From positions 56,581 through 120,580 of the forward strand of contig JAKCOZ010000580.1 in the NCBI GenBank assembly GCA_022605955.1: 64,000 nucleotides of DNA. The letters run 5' to 3'. Origin of the DNA: Rallus limicola. Lineage: Eukaryota; Chordata; Aves; Gruiformes; Rallidae. Under the pieces are notes generated by a model that ran no database searches, was not told the DNA's origin, and worked only from the letters and a program-made list of their open reading frames with translations. How positions within the stretch are numbered: position 1 is the first letter of the stretch; the number at the start of each line of letters is the position of its first letter. The position numbers and the translations under genes are program-made. Below, in pieces: positions 36,271 through 47,753 of this stretch.

Positions 36271-39200
36271 ATAAAGAAGCGAGGCCTGAAAGGCATAGCT
36301 TGTCTGAAACCTCCTAAGAGGACACACGAGCAGACCCTGTCGCTTTGGCTCTCAGCCTTTTCCTTTGCCTGGAAAGAGGGAACATGCCTGGAACCTCCTA
36401 CGGTGCTTTTCTCGGCCCTAGCAGACTGCAGTTCAAAACATGCTAAACGTCCAGCAATAACTCCCAAAGTAAAGAAGCGAGGCCTGAAAGGCATAGCTTG
36501 TCTGAAACCTCCTAACAGGACACACGAGCAGACCCTGTCACTTTGGCTCTCAGCCTTTTCCTTTGCCTGGAAAGAGGGAACATGCCTGGAACCTCCTACG
36601 GTGCTTTTCTCGGCCCTAGCAGACTGCAGTTCAAAACATGCTAAACGTCCAGCAATAACTCCCAAAGTAAAGAAGCTAGGCCTGAAAGGCATAGCTTGTC
36701 TGAAACCTCCTAACAGGACACACGAGCAGACCCTGTCGCTTTGGCTCTCAGCCTTTTCCTTTGCCTGGAAAGAGGGAACAGGCCTGGAACCTCCTACGGT
36801 GCTTTTCTCGGCCCTAGCAGACTGCAGTTCAAAACATGCTAAACGTCCAGCAATAACTCCCAAAGAAGCTAGGCCTGAAAGGCATAGCTTGTCTGAAACC
36901 TCCTAACAGGACACACGAGCAGACCCTGTCACTTTGGCTCTCAGCCTTTTTATTTGCCTGGAAAGAGGGAACATGCCTGGAACCTCCTACGGTGCTTTTC
37001 TCGGCCCTAGCAGACTGCATGACAAAACATGCTAAACGTCCAGCAATAACTCCCAAAGTAAAGAAGCTAGGCCTGAAAGGCATAGCTTGTCTGAAACCTC
37101 CTAACAGGACACACGAGCAGACCCTGTCACTTTGGCTCTCAGCCTTTTCCTTTGCCTGGAAAGAGGGAACATGCCTGGAACCTCCTACGGTGCTTTTCTC
37201 GGCCCTAGCAGACTGCAGTTCAAAACATGCTAAACGTCCAGCAATAACTCCCAAACTAAAGAAGCTAGGCCTGAAAGGCATAGCTTGTCTGAAACCTCCT
37301 AACAGGACACACGAGCAGACCCTGTCACTTTGGCTCTCAGCCTTTTCCTTTGCCTGGAAAGAGGGAACATGCCTGGAACCTCCTACGGTGCTTTTCTCGG
37401 CCCTAGCAGACTGCAGTTCAAAACATGCTAAACGTCCAGCAATAACTCCCAAAGTAAAGAAGCTAGGCCTGAAAGGCATAGCTTGTCTGAAACCTCCTAA
37501 CAGGACACACGAGCAGACCCTGTCGCTTTGGCTCTCAGCCTTTTCCTTTGCCTGGAAAGAGGGAACATGCCTGGAACCTCCTACGGTGCTTTTCTCGGCC
37601 CTAGCAGACTGCAGTTCAAAACATGCTAAACGTCCAGCAATAACTCCCAAAGTAAAGAAGCTAGGCCTGAAAGGCATAGCTTGTCTGAAACCTCCTAACA
37701 GGACACACGAGCAGACCCTGTCACTTTGGCTTTTAGCCTTTTCCTTTGCCTGGAAAGAGGGAACATGCCTGGAACCTCCTACGGTGCTTTTCTCGGCCCT
37801 AGCAGACTGCAGTTCAAAACATGCTAAACGTCCAGCAATAACTCCCAAAGTAAAGAAGCTAGGCCTGAAAGGCATAGCTTGTCTGAAACCTCCTAACAGG
37901 ACACACGAGCAGACCCTGTCGCTTTGGCTCTCAGCCTTTTCCTTTGCCTGGAAAGAGGGAACATGCCTGGAACCTCCTACGGTGCTTTTCTCGGCCCTAG
38001 CAGACTGCAGTTCAAAACATGCTAAACGTCCAGCAATAACTCCCAAAGTAAAGAAGCTAGGCCTGAAAGGCATAGCTTGTCTGAAACCTCCTAACAGGAC
38101 ACACGAGCAGACCCTGTCACTTTGGCTCTCAGCCTTTTCCTTTGCCTGGAAAGAGGGAACATGCCTGGAACCTCCTACGGTGCTTTTCTCGGCCCTAGCA
38201 GACTGCAGTTCAAAACATGCTAAACGTCCAGCAATAACTCCCAAAGTAAAGAAGCTAGGACTGAAAGGCATAGCTTGTCTGAAACCTCCTAACAGGACAC
38301 ACGAGCAGACCCTGTCACTTTGGCTCTCAGCCTTTTCCTTTGCCTGGAAAGAGGGAACATGCCTGGAACCTCCTACGGTGCTTTTCTCGGCCCTAGCAGA
38401 CTGCAGTTCAAAACATGCTAAACGTCCAGCAATAACTCCCAAAGTAAAGAAGCTAGGCCTGAAAGGCATAGCTTGTCTGAAACCTCCTAACAGGACACAC
38501 GAGCAGACCCTGTCACTTTGGCTCTCAGCCTTTTCCTTTGCCTGGAAAGAGGGAACATGCCTGGAACCTCCTACGGTGCTTTTCTCGGCCCTAGCAGACT
38601 GCAGTTCAAAACATGCTAAACGTCCAGCAATAACTCCCAAAGTAAAGAAGCTAGGCCTGAAAGGCATAGCTTGTCTGAAACCTCCTAACAGGACACACGA
38701 GCAGACCCTGTCACTTTGGCTCTCAGCCTTTCCCTTTGCCTGGAAAGAGGGAACATGCCTGGAACCTCCTACGGTGCTTTTCTCGGCCCTAGCAGACTGC
38801 AGTTCAAAACATGCTAAACGTCCAGCAATAACTCCCAAAGTAAAGAAGCTAGGCCTGCAAAGCATAGCTTGTCTGAAACCTCCTAACAGGACACACGAGC
38901 AGACCCTGTCACTTTGGCTTTTAGCCTTTTCCTTTGCCTGGAAAGAGGGAACATGCCTGGAACCTCCTACGGTGCTTTTCTCGGCCCTAGCAGACTGCAG
39001 TTCAAAACATGCTAAACGTCCAGCAATAACTCCCAAAGTAAAGAAGCTAGGCCTGAAAGGCATAGCTTGTCTGAAACCTCCTAACAGGACACACGAGCAG
39101 ACCCTGTCGCTTTGGCTCTCAGCCTTTTCCTTTGCCTGGAAAGAGGGAACATGCCTGGAACCTCCTACGGTGCTTTTCTCGGCCCTAGCAGACTGCAGTT

Positions 39201-42200
39201 CAAAACATGCTAAACGTCCAGCAATAACTCCCAAAGTAAAGAAGCTAGGCCTGAAAGGCATAGCTTGTCTGAAACCTCCTAACAGGACACACGAGCAGAC
39301 CCTGTCACTTTGGCTCTCAGCCTTTTCCTTTGCCTGGAAAGAGGGAACATGCCTGGAACCTCCTACGGTGCTTTTCTCGGCCCTAGCAGACTGCAGTTCA
39401 AAACATGCTAAACGTCCAGCAATAACTCCCAAAGTAAAGAAGCTAGGACTGAAAGGCATAGCTTGTCTGAAACCTCCTAACAGGACACACGAGCAGACCC
39501 TGTCGCTTTGGCTCTCAGCCTTTTCCTTTGCCTGGAAAGAGGGAACATGCCTGGAACCTCCTACGGTGCTTTTCTCGGCCCTAGCAGACTGCAGTTCAAA
39601 ACATGCTAAACGTCCAGCAATAACTCCCAAAGTAAAGAAGCTAGGCCTGAAAGCCATAGCTTGTCTGAAACCTCCTAACAGGACACACGAGCAGACCCTG
39701 TCACTTTGGCTTTTAGCCTTTTCCTTTGCCTGGAAAGAGGGAACATGCCTGGAACCTCCTACGGTGCTTTTCTCGGCCCTAGCAGACTGCAGTTCAAAAC
39801 ATGCTAAACGTCCAGCAATAACTCCCAAAGTAAAGAAGCTAGGCCTGAAAGGCATAGCTTGTCTGAAACCTCCTAACAGGACACACGAGCAGACCCTGTG
39901 GCTTTGGCTCTCAGCCTTTTCCTTTGCCTGGAAAGAGGGAACATGCCTGGAACCTCCTACGGTGCTTTTCTCGGCCCTAGCAGACTGCAGTTCAAAACAT
40001 GCTAAACGTCCAGCAACAACTCCCAAAGTAAAGAAGCTAGGACTGAAAGGCATAGCTTGTCTGAAACCTCCTAACAGGACACACGAGCAGACCCTGTCGC
40101 TTTGGCTCTCAGCCTTTTCCTTTGCCTGGAAAGAGGGAACATGCCTGGAACCTCCTACGGTGCTTTTCTCGGCCCTAGCAGACTGCAGTTCAAAACATGC
40201 TAAACGTCCAGCAATAACTCCCAAAGTAAAGAAGCTAGGCCTGAAAGGCATAGCTTGTCTGAAACCTCCTAACAGGACACACGAGCAGACCCTGTCACTT
40301 TGGCTCTCAGCCTTTTCCTTTGCCTGGAAAGAGGGAACATGCCTGGAACCTCCTACGGTGCTTTTCTCGGCCCTAGCAGACTGCAGTTCAAAACATGCTA
40401 AACGTCCAGCAATAACTCCCAAAGTAAAGAAGCTAGGCCTGAAAGGCATAGCTTGTCTGAAACCTCCTAACAGGACACACGAGCAGACCCTGTCGCTTTG
40501 GCTCTCAGCCTTTTCCTTTGCCTGGAAAGAGGGAACATGCCTGGAACCTCCTACGGTGCTTTTCTCGGCCCTAGCAGACTGCAGTTCAAAACATGCTAAA
40601 CGTCCAGCAATAACTCCCAAAGTAAAGAAGCTAGGCCTGAAAGGCATAGCTTGTCTGAAACCTCCTAACAGGACACACGAGCAGACCCTGTCGCTTTGGC
40701 TCTCAGCCTTTTCCTTTGCCTGGAAAGAGGGAACATGCCTGGAACCTCCTACGGTGCTTTTCTCGGCCCTAGCAGACTGCAGTTCAAAACATGCTAAACG
40801 TCCAGCAATAACTCCCAAAGTAAAGAAGCTAGGCCTGAAAGGCATAGCTTGTCTGAAACTTCCTAACAGGACACACGAGCAGACCCTGTCGCTTTGGCTC
40901 TCAGCCTTTTCCTTTGCCTGGAAAGAGGGAACATGCCTGGAACCTCCTACGGTGCTTTTCTCGGCCCTAGCAGACTGCAGTTCAAAACATGCTAAACGTC
41001 CAGCAATAACTCCCAAAGTAAAGAAGCTAGGCCTGAAAGGCATAGCTTGTCTGAAACCTCCTAACAGGACACACGAGCAGACCCTGTCGCTTTGGCTCTC
41101 AGCCTTTTCCTTTGCCTGGAAAGAGGGAACATGCCTGGAACCTCCTACGGTGCTTTTCTCGGCCCTAGCAGACTGCAGTTCAAAACATGCTAAACGTCCA
41201 GCAATAACTCCCAAAGTAAAGAAGCTAGGCCTGAAAGCCATAGCTTGTCTAAAACCTCCTAACAGGACACACGAGCAGACCCTTTCACTTTGGCTTTTAG
41301 CCTTTTCCTTTGCCTGGAAAGAGGGAACATGCCTGGAACCTCCTACGGTGCTTTTCTCGGCCCTAGCAGACTGCAGTTCAAAACATGCTAAACGTCCAGC
41401 AATAACTCCCAAAGTAAAGAAGCTAGGCCTGAAAGGCATAGCTTGTCTGAAACCTCCTAACAGGACACACGAGCAGACCCTGTCGCTTTGGCTCTCAGCC
41501 TTTTCCTTTGCCTGGAAAGAGGGAACATGCCTGGAACCTCCTACGGTGCTTTTCTCGGCCCTAGCAGACTGCAGTTCAAAACATGCTAAACGTCCAGCAA
41601 TAACTCCCAAAGTAAAGAAGCTAGGCCTGAAAGGCATAGCTTGTCTGAAACCTCCTAACAGGACACACGAGCAGACCCTGTCACTTTGGCTCTCAGCCTT
41701 TTCCTTTGCCTGGAAAGAGGGAACATGCCTGGAACCTCCTACGGTGCTTTTCTCGGCCCTAGCAGACTGCAGTTCAAAACATGCTAAACGTCCAGCAATA
41801 ACTCCCAAAGTAAAGAAGCGAGGCCTGAAAGGCATAGCTTGTCTGAAACCTCCTAAGAGGACACACGAGCAGACCCTGTCGCTTTGGCTCTCAGCCTTTT
41901 CCTTTGCCTGGAAAGAGGGAACATGCCTGGAACCTCCTACGGTGCTTTTCTCGGCCCTAGCAGACTGCAGTTCAAAACATGCTAAACGTCCAGCAATAAC
42001 TCCCAAAGTAAAGAAGCGAGGCCTGAAAGGCATAGCTTGTCTGAAACCTCCTAACAGGACACACGAGCAGACCCTGTCGCTTTGGCTCTCAGCCTTTTCC
42101 TTTGCCTGGAAAGAGGGAACATGCCTGGAACCTCCTACGGTGCTTTTCTCGGCCCTAGCAGACTGCAGTTCAAAACATGCTAAACGTCCAGCAATAACTC

Positions 42201-44185
42201 CCAAAGTAAAGAAGCTAGGCCTGAAAGGCATAGCTTGTCTGAAACCTCCTAACAGGACACACGAGCAGACCCTGTCGCTTTGGCTCTCAGCCTTTTCCTT
42301 TGCCTGGAAAGAGGGAACATGCCTGGAACCTCCTACGGTGCTTTTCTCGGCCCTAGCAGACTGCAGTTCAAAACATGCTAAACGTCCAGCAATAACTCCC
42401 AAAGTAAAGAAGCGAGGCCTGAAAGGCATAGCTTGTCTGAAACCTCCTAAGAGGACACACGAGCAGACCCTGTCGCTTTGGCTCTCAGCCTTTTCCTTTG
42501 CCTGGAAAGAGGGAACATGCCTGGAACCTCCTACGGTGCTTTTCTCGGCCCTAGCAGACTGCAGTTCAAAACATGCTAAACGTCCAGCAATAACTCCCAA
42601 AGTAAAGAAGCGAGGCCTGAAAGGCATAGCTTGTCTGAAACCTCCTAACAGGACACACGAGCAGACCCTGTCATTTTGGCTCTCAGCCTTTTCCTTTGCC
42701 TGGAAAGAGGGAACATGCCTGGAACCTCCTACGGTGCTTTTCTCGGCCCTAGCAGACTGCAGTTCAAAACATGCTAAACGTCCAGCAATAACTCCCAAAG
42801 TAAAGAAGCTAGGCCTGAAAGGCATAGCTTGTCTGAAACCTCCTAACAGGACACACGAGCAGACCCTGTCGCTTTGGCTCTCAGCCTTTTCCTTTGCCTG
42901 GAAAGAGGGAACATGCCTGGAACCTCCTACGGTGCTTTTCTCGGCCCTAGCAGACTGCAGTTCAAAACATGCTAAACGTCCAGCAATAACTCCCAAAGTA
43001 AAGAAGCTAGGCCTGAAAGGCATAGCTTGTCTGAAACCTCCTAACAGGACACACGAGCAGACCCTGTCACTTTGGCTCTCAGCCTTTTCCTTTGCCTGGA
43101 AAGAGGGAACATGCCTGGAACATCCTACGGTGCTTTTCTCGGCCCTAGCAGACTGCAGTTCAAAACATGCTAAACGTCCAGCAATAACTCCCAAAGTAAA
43201 GAAGCGAGGCCTGAAAGGCATAGCTTGTCTGAAACCTTCTAAGAGGACACACGAGCAGACCCTGTCACTTTGGCTCTCAGCCTTTTCCTTTGCCTGGAAA
43301 GAGGGAACATGCCTGGAACCTCCTACGGTGCTTTTCTCGGCCCTAGCAGACTGCAGTTCAAAACATGCTAAACGTCCAGCAATAACTCCCAAAGTAAAGA
43401 AGCGAGGCCTGAAAGGCATAGCTTGTCTGAAACCTCCTAACAGGACACACAAGCAGACCCTGTCACTTTGGCTCTCAGCCTTTTCCTTTGCCTGGAAAGA
43501 GGGAACATGCCTGGAACCTCCTACGGTGCTTTTCTCGGCCCTAGCAGACTGCAGTTCAAAACATGCTAAACGTCCAGCAATAACTCCCAAAGTAAAGAAG
43601 CTAGGCCTGAAAGGCATAGCTTGTCTGAAACCTCCTAACAGGACACACGAGCAGACCCTGTCGCTTTGGCTCTCAGCCTTTTCCTTTGCCTGGAAAGAGG
43701 GAACATGCCTGGAACCTCCTACGGTGCTTTTCTCGGCCCTAGCAGACTGCAGTTCAAAACATGCTAAACGTCCAGCAATAACTCCCAAAGTAAAGAAGCT
43801 AGGCCTGAAAGGCATAGCTTGTCTGAAACCTCCTAACAGGACACACGAGCAGACCCTGTCACTTTGGCTCTCAGCCTTTTCCTTTGCCTGGAAAGAGGGA
43901 ACATGCCTGGAACCTCCTACGGTGCTTTTCTCGGCCCTAGCATACTGCATGACAAAACATGCTAAACGTCCAGCAATAACTCCCAAAGTAAAGAAGCTAG
44001 GACTGAAAGGCATAGCTTGTCTGAAACCTCCTAACAGGACACACGAGCAGACCCTGTCACTTTGGCTCTCAGCCTTTTCCTTTGCCTGGAAAGAGGGAAC
44101 ATGCCTGGAACCTCCTACGGTGCTTTTCTCGGCCCTAGCAGACTGCAGTTCAAAACATGCTAAACGTCCAGCAATAACTCCCAAA
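36271..44185 (+). repeat. 7915-bp superunit, copy A' (near-identical to 22921-30835)
   Basis: Every diagnostic variant of copy A recurs exactly 13350 bp downstream: CCCAAAATAAAG at 36271, the 5-bp deletion at 36865, CCTGCAAAGC at 38855, CTGAAACTTCC at 40853 and CATACTGCATGAC at 43941. I noticed only five single-base differences, at 38732, 40017, 41282 (with 27932), 43069 (with 29719) and 43451, and no indel. That suggests about 99.9% identity over 7.9 kb and a recent duplication. The right edge lies between about 44001 and 44186, where copy A restarts with CCCAAAATAAAG and A' does not. Confidence 0.92.
36856..36875 (+). repeat. Monomer with 5-bp deletion, copy 3
   Basis: The same deletion and flanking variants lie 5435 bp after copy 2. 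That distance equals 27 monomers plus the two 47-bp insertions minus 5 bp, so the bookkeeping of the intervening array closes exactly. Confidence 0.95.
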
Positions 44186-45330
44186 GTAAAGAAGCTAGGC
44201 CTGAAAGGCATAGCTTGTCTGAAACCTCCTAACAGGACACACGAGCAGACCCTGTCGCTTTGGCTCTCAGCCTTTTCCTTTGCCTGGAAAGAGGGAACAT
44301 GCCTGGAACCTCCTACGGTGCTTTTCTCGGCCCTAGCAGACTGCAGTTCAAAACATGCTAAACGTCCAGCAATAACTCCCAAAGTAAAGAAGCTAGGCCT
44401 GAAAGGCATAGCTTGTCTGAAACCTCCTAACAGGACACACGAGCAGACCCTGTCACTTTGGCTCTCAGCCTTTTCCTTTGCCTGGAAAGAGGGAACATGC
44501 CTGGAACCTCCTACGGTGCTTTTCTCGGCCCTAGCATACTGCATGACAAAACATGCTAAACGTCCAGCAATAACTCCCAAAGTAAAGAAGCTAGGACTGA
44601 AAGGCATAGCTTGTCTGAAACCTCCTAACAGGACACACGAGCAGACCCTGTCACTTTGGCTCTCAGCCTTTTCCTTTGCCTGGAAAGAGGGAACATGCCT
44701 GGAACCTCCTACGGTGCTTTTCTCGGCCCTAGCAGACTGCAGTTCAAAACATGCTAAACGTCCAGCAATAACTCCCAAAGTAAAGAAGCTAGGCCTGAAA
44801 AGCATAGCTTGTCTGAAACCTCCTAACAGGACACACGAGCAGACCCTGTCACTTTGGCTTTTAGCCTTTTCCTTTGCCTGGAAAGAGGGAACATGCCTGG
44901 AACCTCCTACGGTGCTTTTCTCGGCCCTAGTAGACTGCAGTTCAAAACATGCTAAACGTCCAGCAATAACTCCCAAAGTAAAGAAGCGAGGCCTAAAAGG
45001 CATAGCTTGTCTGAAACCTCCTAACAGGACACACGAGCAGACCCTGTCACTTTGGCTCTCAGCCTTTTCCTTTGCCTGGAAAGAGGGAACATGCCTGGAA
45101 CCTCCTACGGTGCTTTTCTCGGCCCTAGCATACTGCATGACAAAACATGCTAAACGTCCAGCAATAACTCCCAAAGTAAAGAAGCTAGGACTGAAAGGCA
45201 TAGCTTGTCTGAAACCTCCTAACAGGACACACGAGCAGACCCTGTCACTTTGGCTCTCAGCCTTTTCCTTTGCCTGGAAAGAGGGAACATGCCTGGAACC
45301 TCCTACGGTGCTTTTCTCGGCCCTAGCAGA
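43941..45330 (+). repeat. Three-monomer higher-order repeat (594 bp), three copies of marker
   Basis: The linked variants CATACTGCATGAC and CTAGGACTG recur at 43941, 44535 and 45129, exactly 594 bp (three monomers) apart each time. The first copy lies at the right end of superunit A', and its partner at 30591 in copy A is single. The expansion therefore happened after the superunit duplication. Confidence 0.88.
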
Positions 45331-47723
45331 CTGCAGTTCAAAACATGCTAAACGTCCAGCAATAACTCCCAAAGTAAAGAAGCTAGGCCTGAAAGGCATA
45401 GCTTGTCTGAAACCTCCTAACAGGACACACGAGCAGACCCTGTCGCTTTGGCTCTCAGCCTTTTCCTTTGCCTGGAAAGAGGGAACATGCCTGGAACCTC
45501 CTACGGTGCTTTTCTCGGCCCTAGCAGACTGCAGTTCAAAACATGCTAAACGTCCAGCAATAACTCCCAAAGTAAAGAAGCTAGGCCTGAAAGGCATAGC
45601 TTGTCTGAAACCTCCTAACAGGACACACGAGCAGACCCTGTCACTTTGGCTCTCAGCCTTTTCCTTTGCCTGGAAAGAGGGAACATGCCTGGAACCTCCT
45701 ACGGTGCTTTTCTCGGCCCTAGCAGACTGCAGTTCAAAACATGCTAAACGTCCAGCAATAACTCCCAAAGTAAAGAAGCTAGGCCTGAAAAGCATAGCTT
45801 GTCTGAAACCTCCTAACAGGACACACGAGCAGACCCTGTCACTTTGGCTTTTAGCCTTTTCCTTTGCCTGGAAAGAGGGAACATGCCTGGAACCTCCTAC
45901 GGTGCTTTTCTCGGCCCTAGCAGACTGCAGTTCAAAACATGCTAAACGTCCAGCAATAACTCCCAAAGTAAAGAAGCGAGGCCTAAAAGGCATAGCTTGT
46001 CTGAAACCTCCTAACAGGACACACGAGCAGACCCTGTCGCTTTGGCTCTCAGCCTTTTCCTTTGCCTGGAAAGAGGGAACATGCCTGGAACCTCCTACGG
46101 TGCTTTTCTCGGCCCTAGCAGACTGCAGTTCAAAACATGCTAAACGTCCAGCAATAACTCCCAAAGTAAAGAAGCTAGGCCTGAAAGGCATAGCTTGTCT
46201 GAAACCTCCTAACAGGACACACGAGCAGACCCTGTCACTTTGGCTCTCAGCCTTTTCCTTTGCCTGGAAAGAGGGAACATGCCTGGAACCTCCTACGGTG
46301 CTTTTCTCGGCCCTAGCAGACTGCAGTTCAAAACATGCTAAACGTCCAGCAATAACTCCCAAAGTAAAGAAGCTAGGACTGAAAGGCATAGCTTGTCTGA
46401 AACCTCCTAACAGGACACACGAGCAGACCCTGTCACTTTGGCTCTCAGCCTTTTCCTTTGCCTGGAAAGAGGGAACATGCCTGGAACCTCCTACGGTGCT
46501 TTTCTCGGCCCTAGCAGACTGCAGTTCAAAACATGCTAAACGTCCAGCAATAACTCCCAAAGTAAAGAAGCTAGGCCTGAAAGGCATAGCTTGTCTGAAA
46601 CCTCCTAACAGGACACACGAGCAGACCCTGTCGCTTTGGCTCTCAGCCTTTTCCTTTGCCTGGAAAGAGGGAACATGCCTGGAACCTCCTACGGTGCTTT
46701 TCTCGGCCCTAGCAGACTGCAGTTCAAAACATGCTAAACGTCCAGCAATAACTCCCAAAGTAAAGAAGCGAGGCCTGAAAGGCATAGCTTGTCTGAAACC
46801 TCCTAACAGGACACACGAGCAGACCCTGTCGCTTTGGCTCTCAGCCTTTTCCTTTGCCTGGAAAGAGGGAACATGCCTGGAACCTCCTACGGTGCTTTTC
46901 TCGGCCCTAGCAGACTGCAGTTCAAAACATGCTAAACGTCCAGCAATAACTCCCAAAGTAAAGAAGCTAGGCCTGAAAGGCATAGCTTGTCTGAAACCTC
47001 CTAACAGGACACACGAGCAGACCCTGTCGCTTTGGCTCTCAGCCTTTTCCTTTGCCTGGAAAGAGGGAACATGCCTGGAACCTCCTACGGTGCTTTTCTC
47101 GGCCCTAGCAGACTGCAGTTCAAAACATGCTAAACGTCCAGCAATAACTCCCAAAGTAAAGAAGCTAGGCCTGAAAGGCATAGCTTGTCTGAAACCTCCT
47201 AACAGGACACACGAGCAGACCCTGTCACTTTGGCTCTCAGCCTTTTCCTTTGCCTGGAAAGAGGGAACATGCCTGGAACCTCCTACGGTGCTTTTCTCGG
47301 CCCTAGCAGACTGCAGTTCAAAACATGCTAAACGTCCAGCAATAACTCCCAAAGTAAAGAAGCTAGGCCTGAAAGGCATAGCTTGTCTGAAACCTCCTAA
47401 CAGGACACACGAGCAGACCCTGTCACTTTGGCTCTCAGCCTTTTCCTTTGCCTGGAAAGAGGGAACATGCCTGGAACCTCCTACGGTGCTTTTCTCGGCC
47501 CTAGCAGACTGCAGTTCAAAACATGCTAAACGTCCAGCAATAACTCCCAAAGTAAAGAAGCTAGGCCTGAAAGGCATAGCTTGTCTGAAACCTCCTAACA
47601 GGACACACGAGCAGACCCTGTCGCTTTGGCTCTCAGCCTTTTCCTTTGCCTGGAAAGAGGGAACATGCCTGGAACCTCCTACGGTGCTTTTCTCGGCCCT
47701 AGCAGACTGCAGTTCAAAACATG
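44186..47723 (+). repeat. Forward array up to the inversion breakpoint
   Basis: About 18 ordinary forward monomers lie here, starting inside the 594-bp and 990-bp repeats and becoming near-consensus toward the right. The last forward monomer is intact up to CAGTTCAAAACATG, ending at 47723, where it stops abruptly. There is no gene or foreign sequence. Confidence 0.92.
44741..46010 (+). repeat. Five-monomer duplication (990 bp) overlapping the three-monomer repeat
   Basis: A monomer with CTGAAAAGCATAG (44797 and 45787) and CTTTTAGCC, followed by one with CGAGGCCTAAAAGG (about 44987 and 45977), occurs twice, 990 bp apart. The first copy also has GCCCTAGTAGAC at 44926, which the second lacks. 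The block overlaps the 594-bp repeat, so the two amplification steps are nested. Confidence 0.82.
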
Positions 47724-47753
47724 GAACATGCCTGGAATATGCCTGGAACATGA
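47724..47753. other. Inversion breakpoint with 30-bp scrambled filler
   Basis: Forward monomer sequence ends with AAAACATG at 47723. The next 30 bases are built from the monomer's own GAACATGCCTGGAA segment: one copy, then a second partial copy reading TATGCCTGGAACATGA. Reverse-oriented satellite begins with CTTTCAGGCCTAG at 47754. The filler comes from the part of the monomer with the TGCCTGGAA direct repeat, and short ACATG/CATG matches sit at the joins. This is the type of junction produced by microhomology-mediated template switching. The arms pair from 47712-47723 with 47802-47813, so the centre of symmetry is a 78-bp spacer. Confidence 0.93.

Larger units (their letters stand above)
1..47723 (+). 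repeat. 198-bp satellite array, forward-oriented arm (about 241 monomers)
   Basis: A 198-bp unit recurs without interruption from base 1 to 47723. For example, the motif GGGAACATGCCTGGAA starts at 61 and 259, and the same spacing holds throughout. Most monomers differ from one another by only a few substitutions. The period is exact apart from a 1-bp deletion near 18662, three 5-bp deletions (23515, 31430, 36865) and two 47-bp rearranged insertions (33636 and 34277). The window opens in the middle of a monomer, so the array continues to the left. Nothing unrelated to the monomer interrupts it. One 198-bp unit is about the length of a nucleosome plus linker in many animals, which is typical of centromeric satellites; a centromeric role is inference only. 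I do not recognise the family by name. Confidence 0.98.

Noticed and set aside
47724..47753. Simple assembly fold-back artefact at the inversion
   Set aside because: Not excluded, but less likely: variants flanking the junction are not mirrored and the arms have different variant sets, whereas a fold-back read would copy the same monomers in reverse order.
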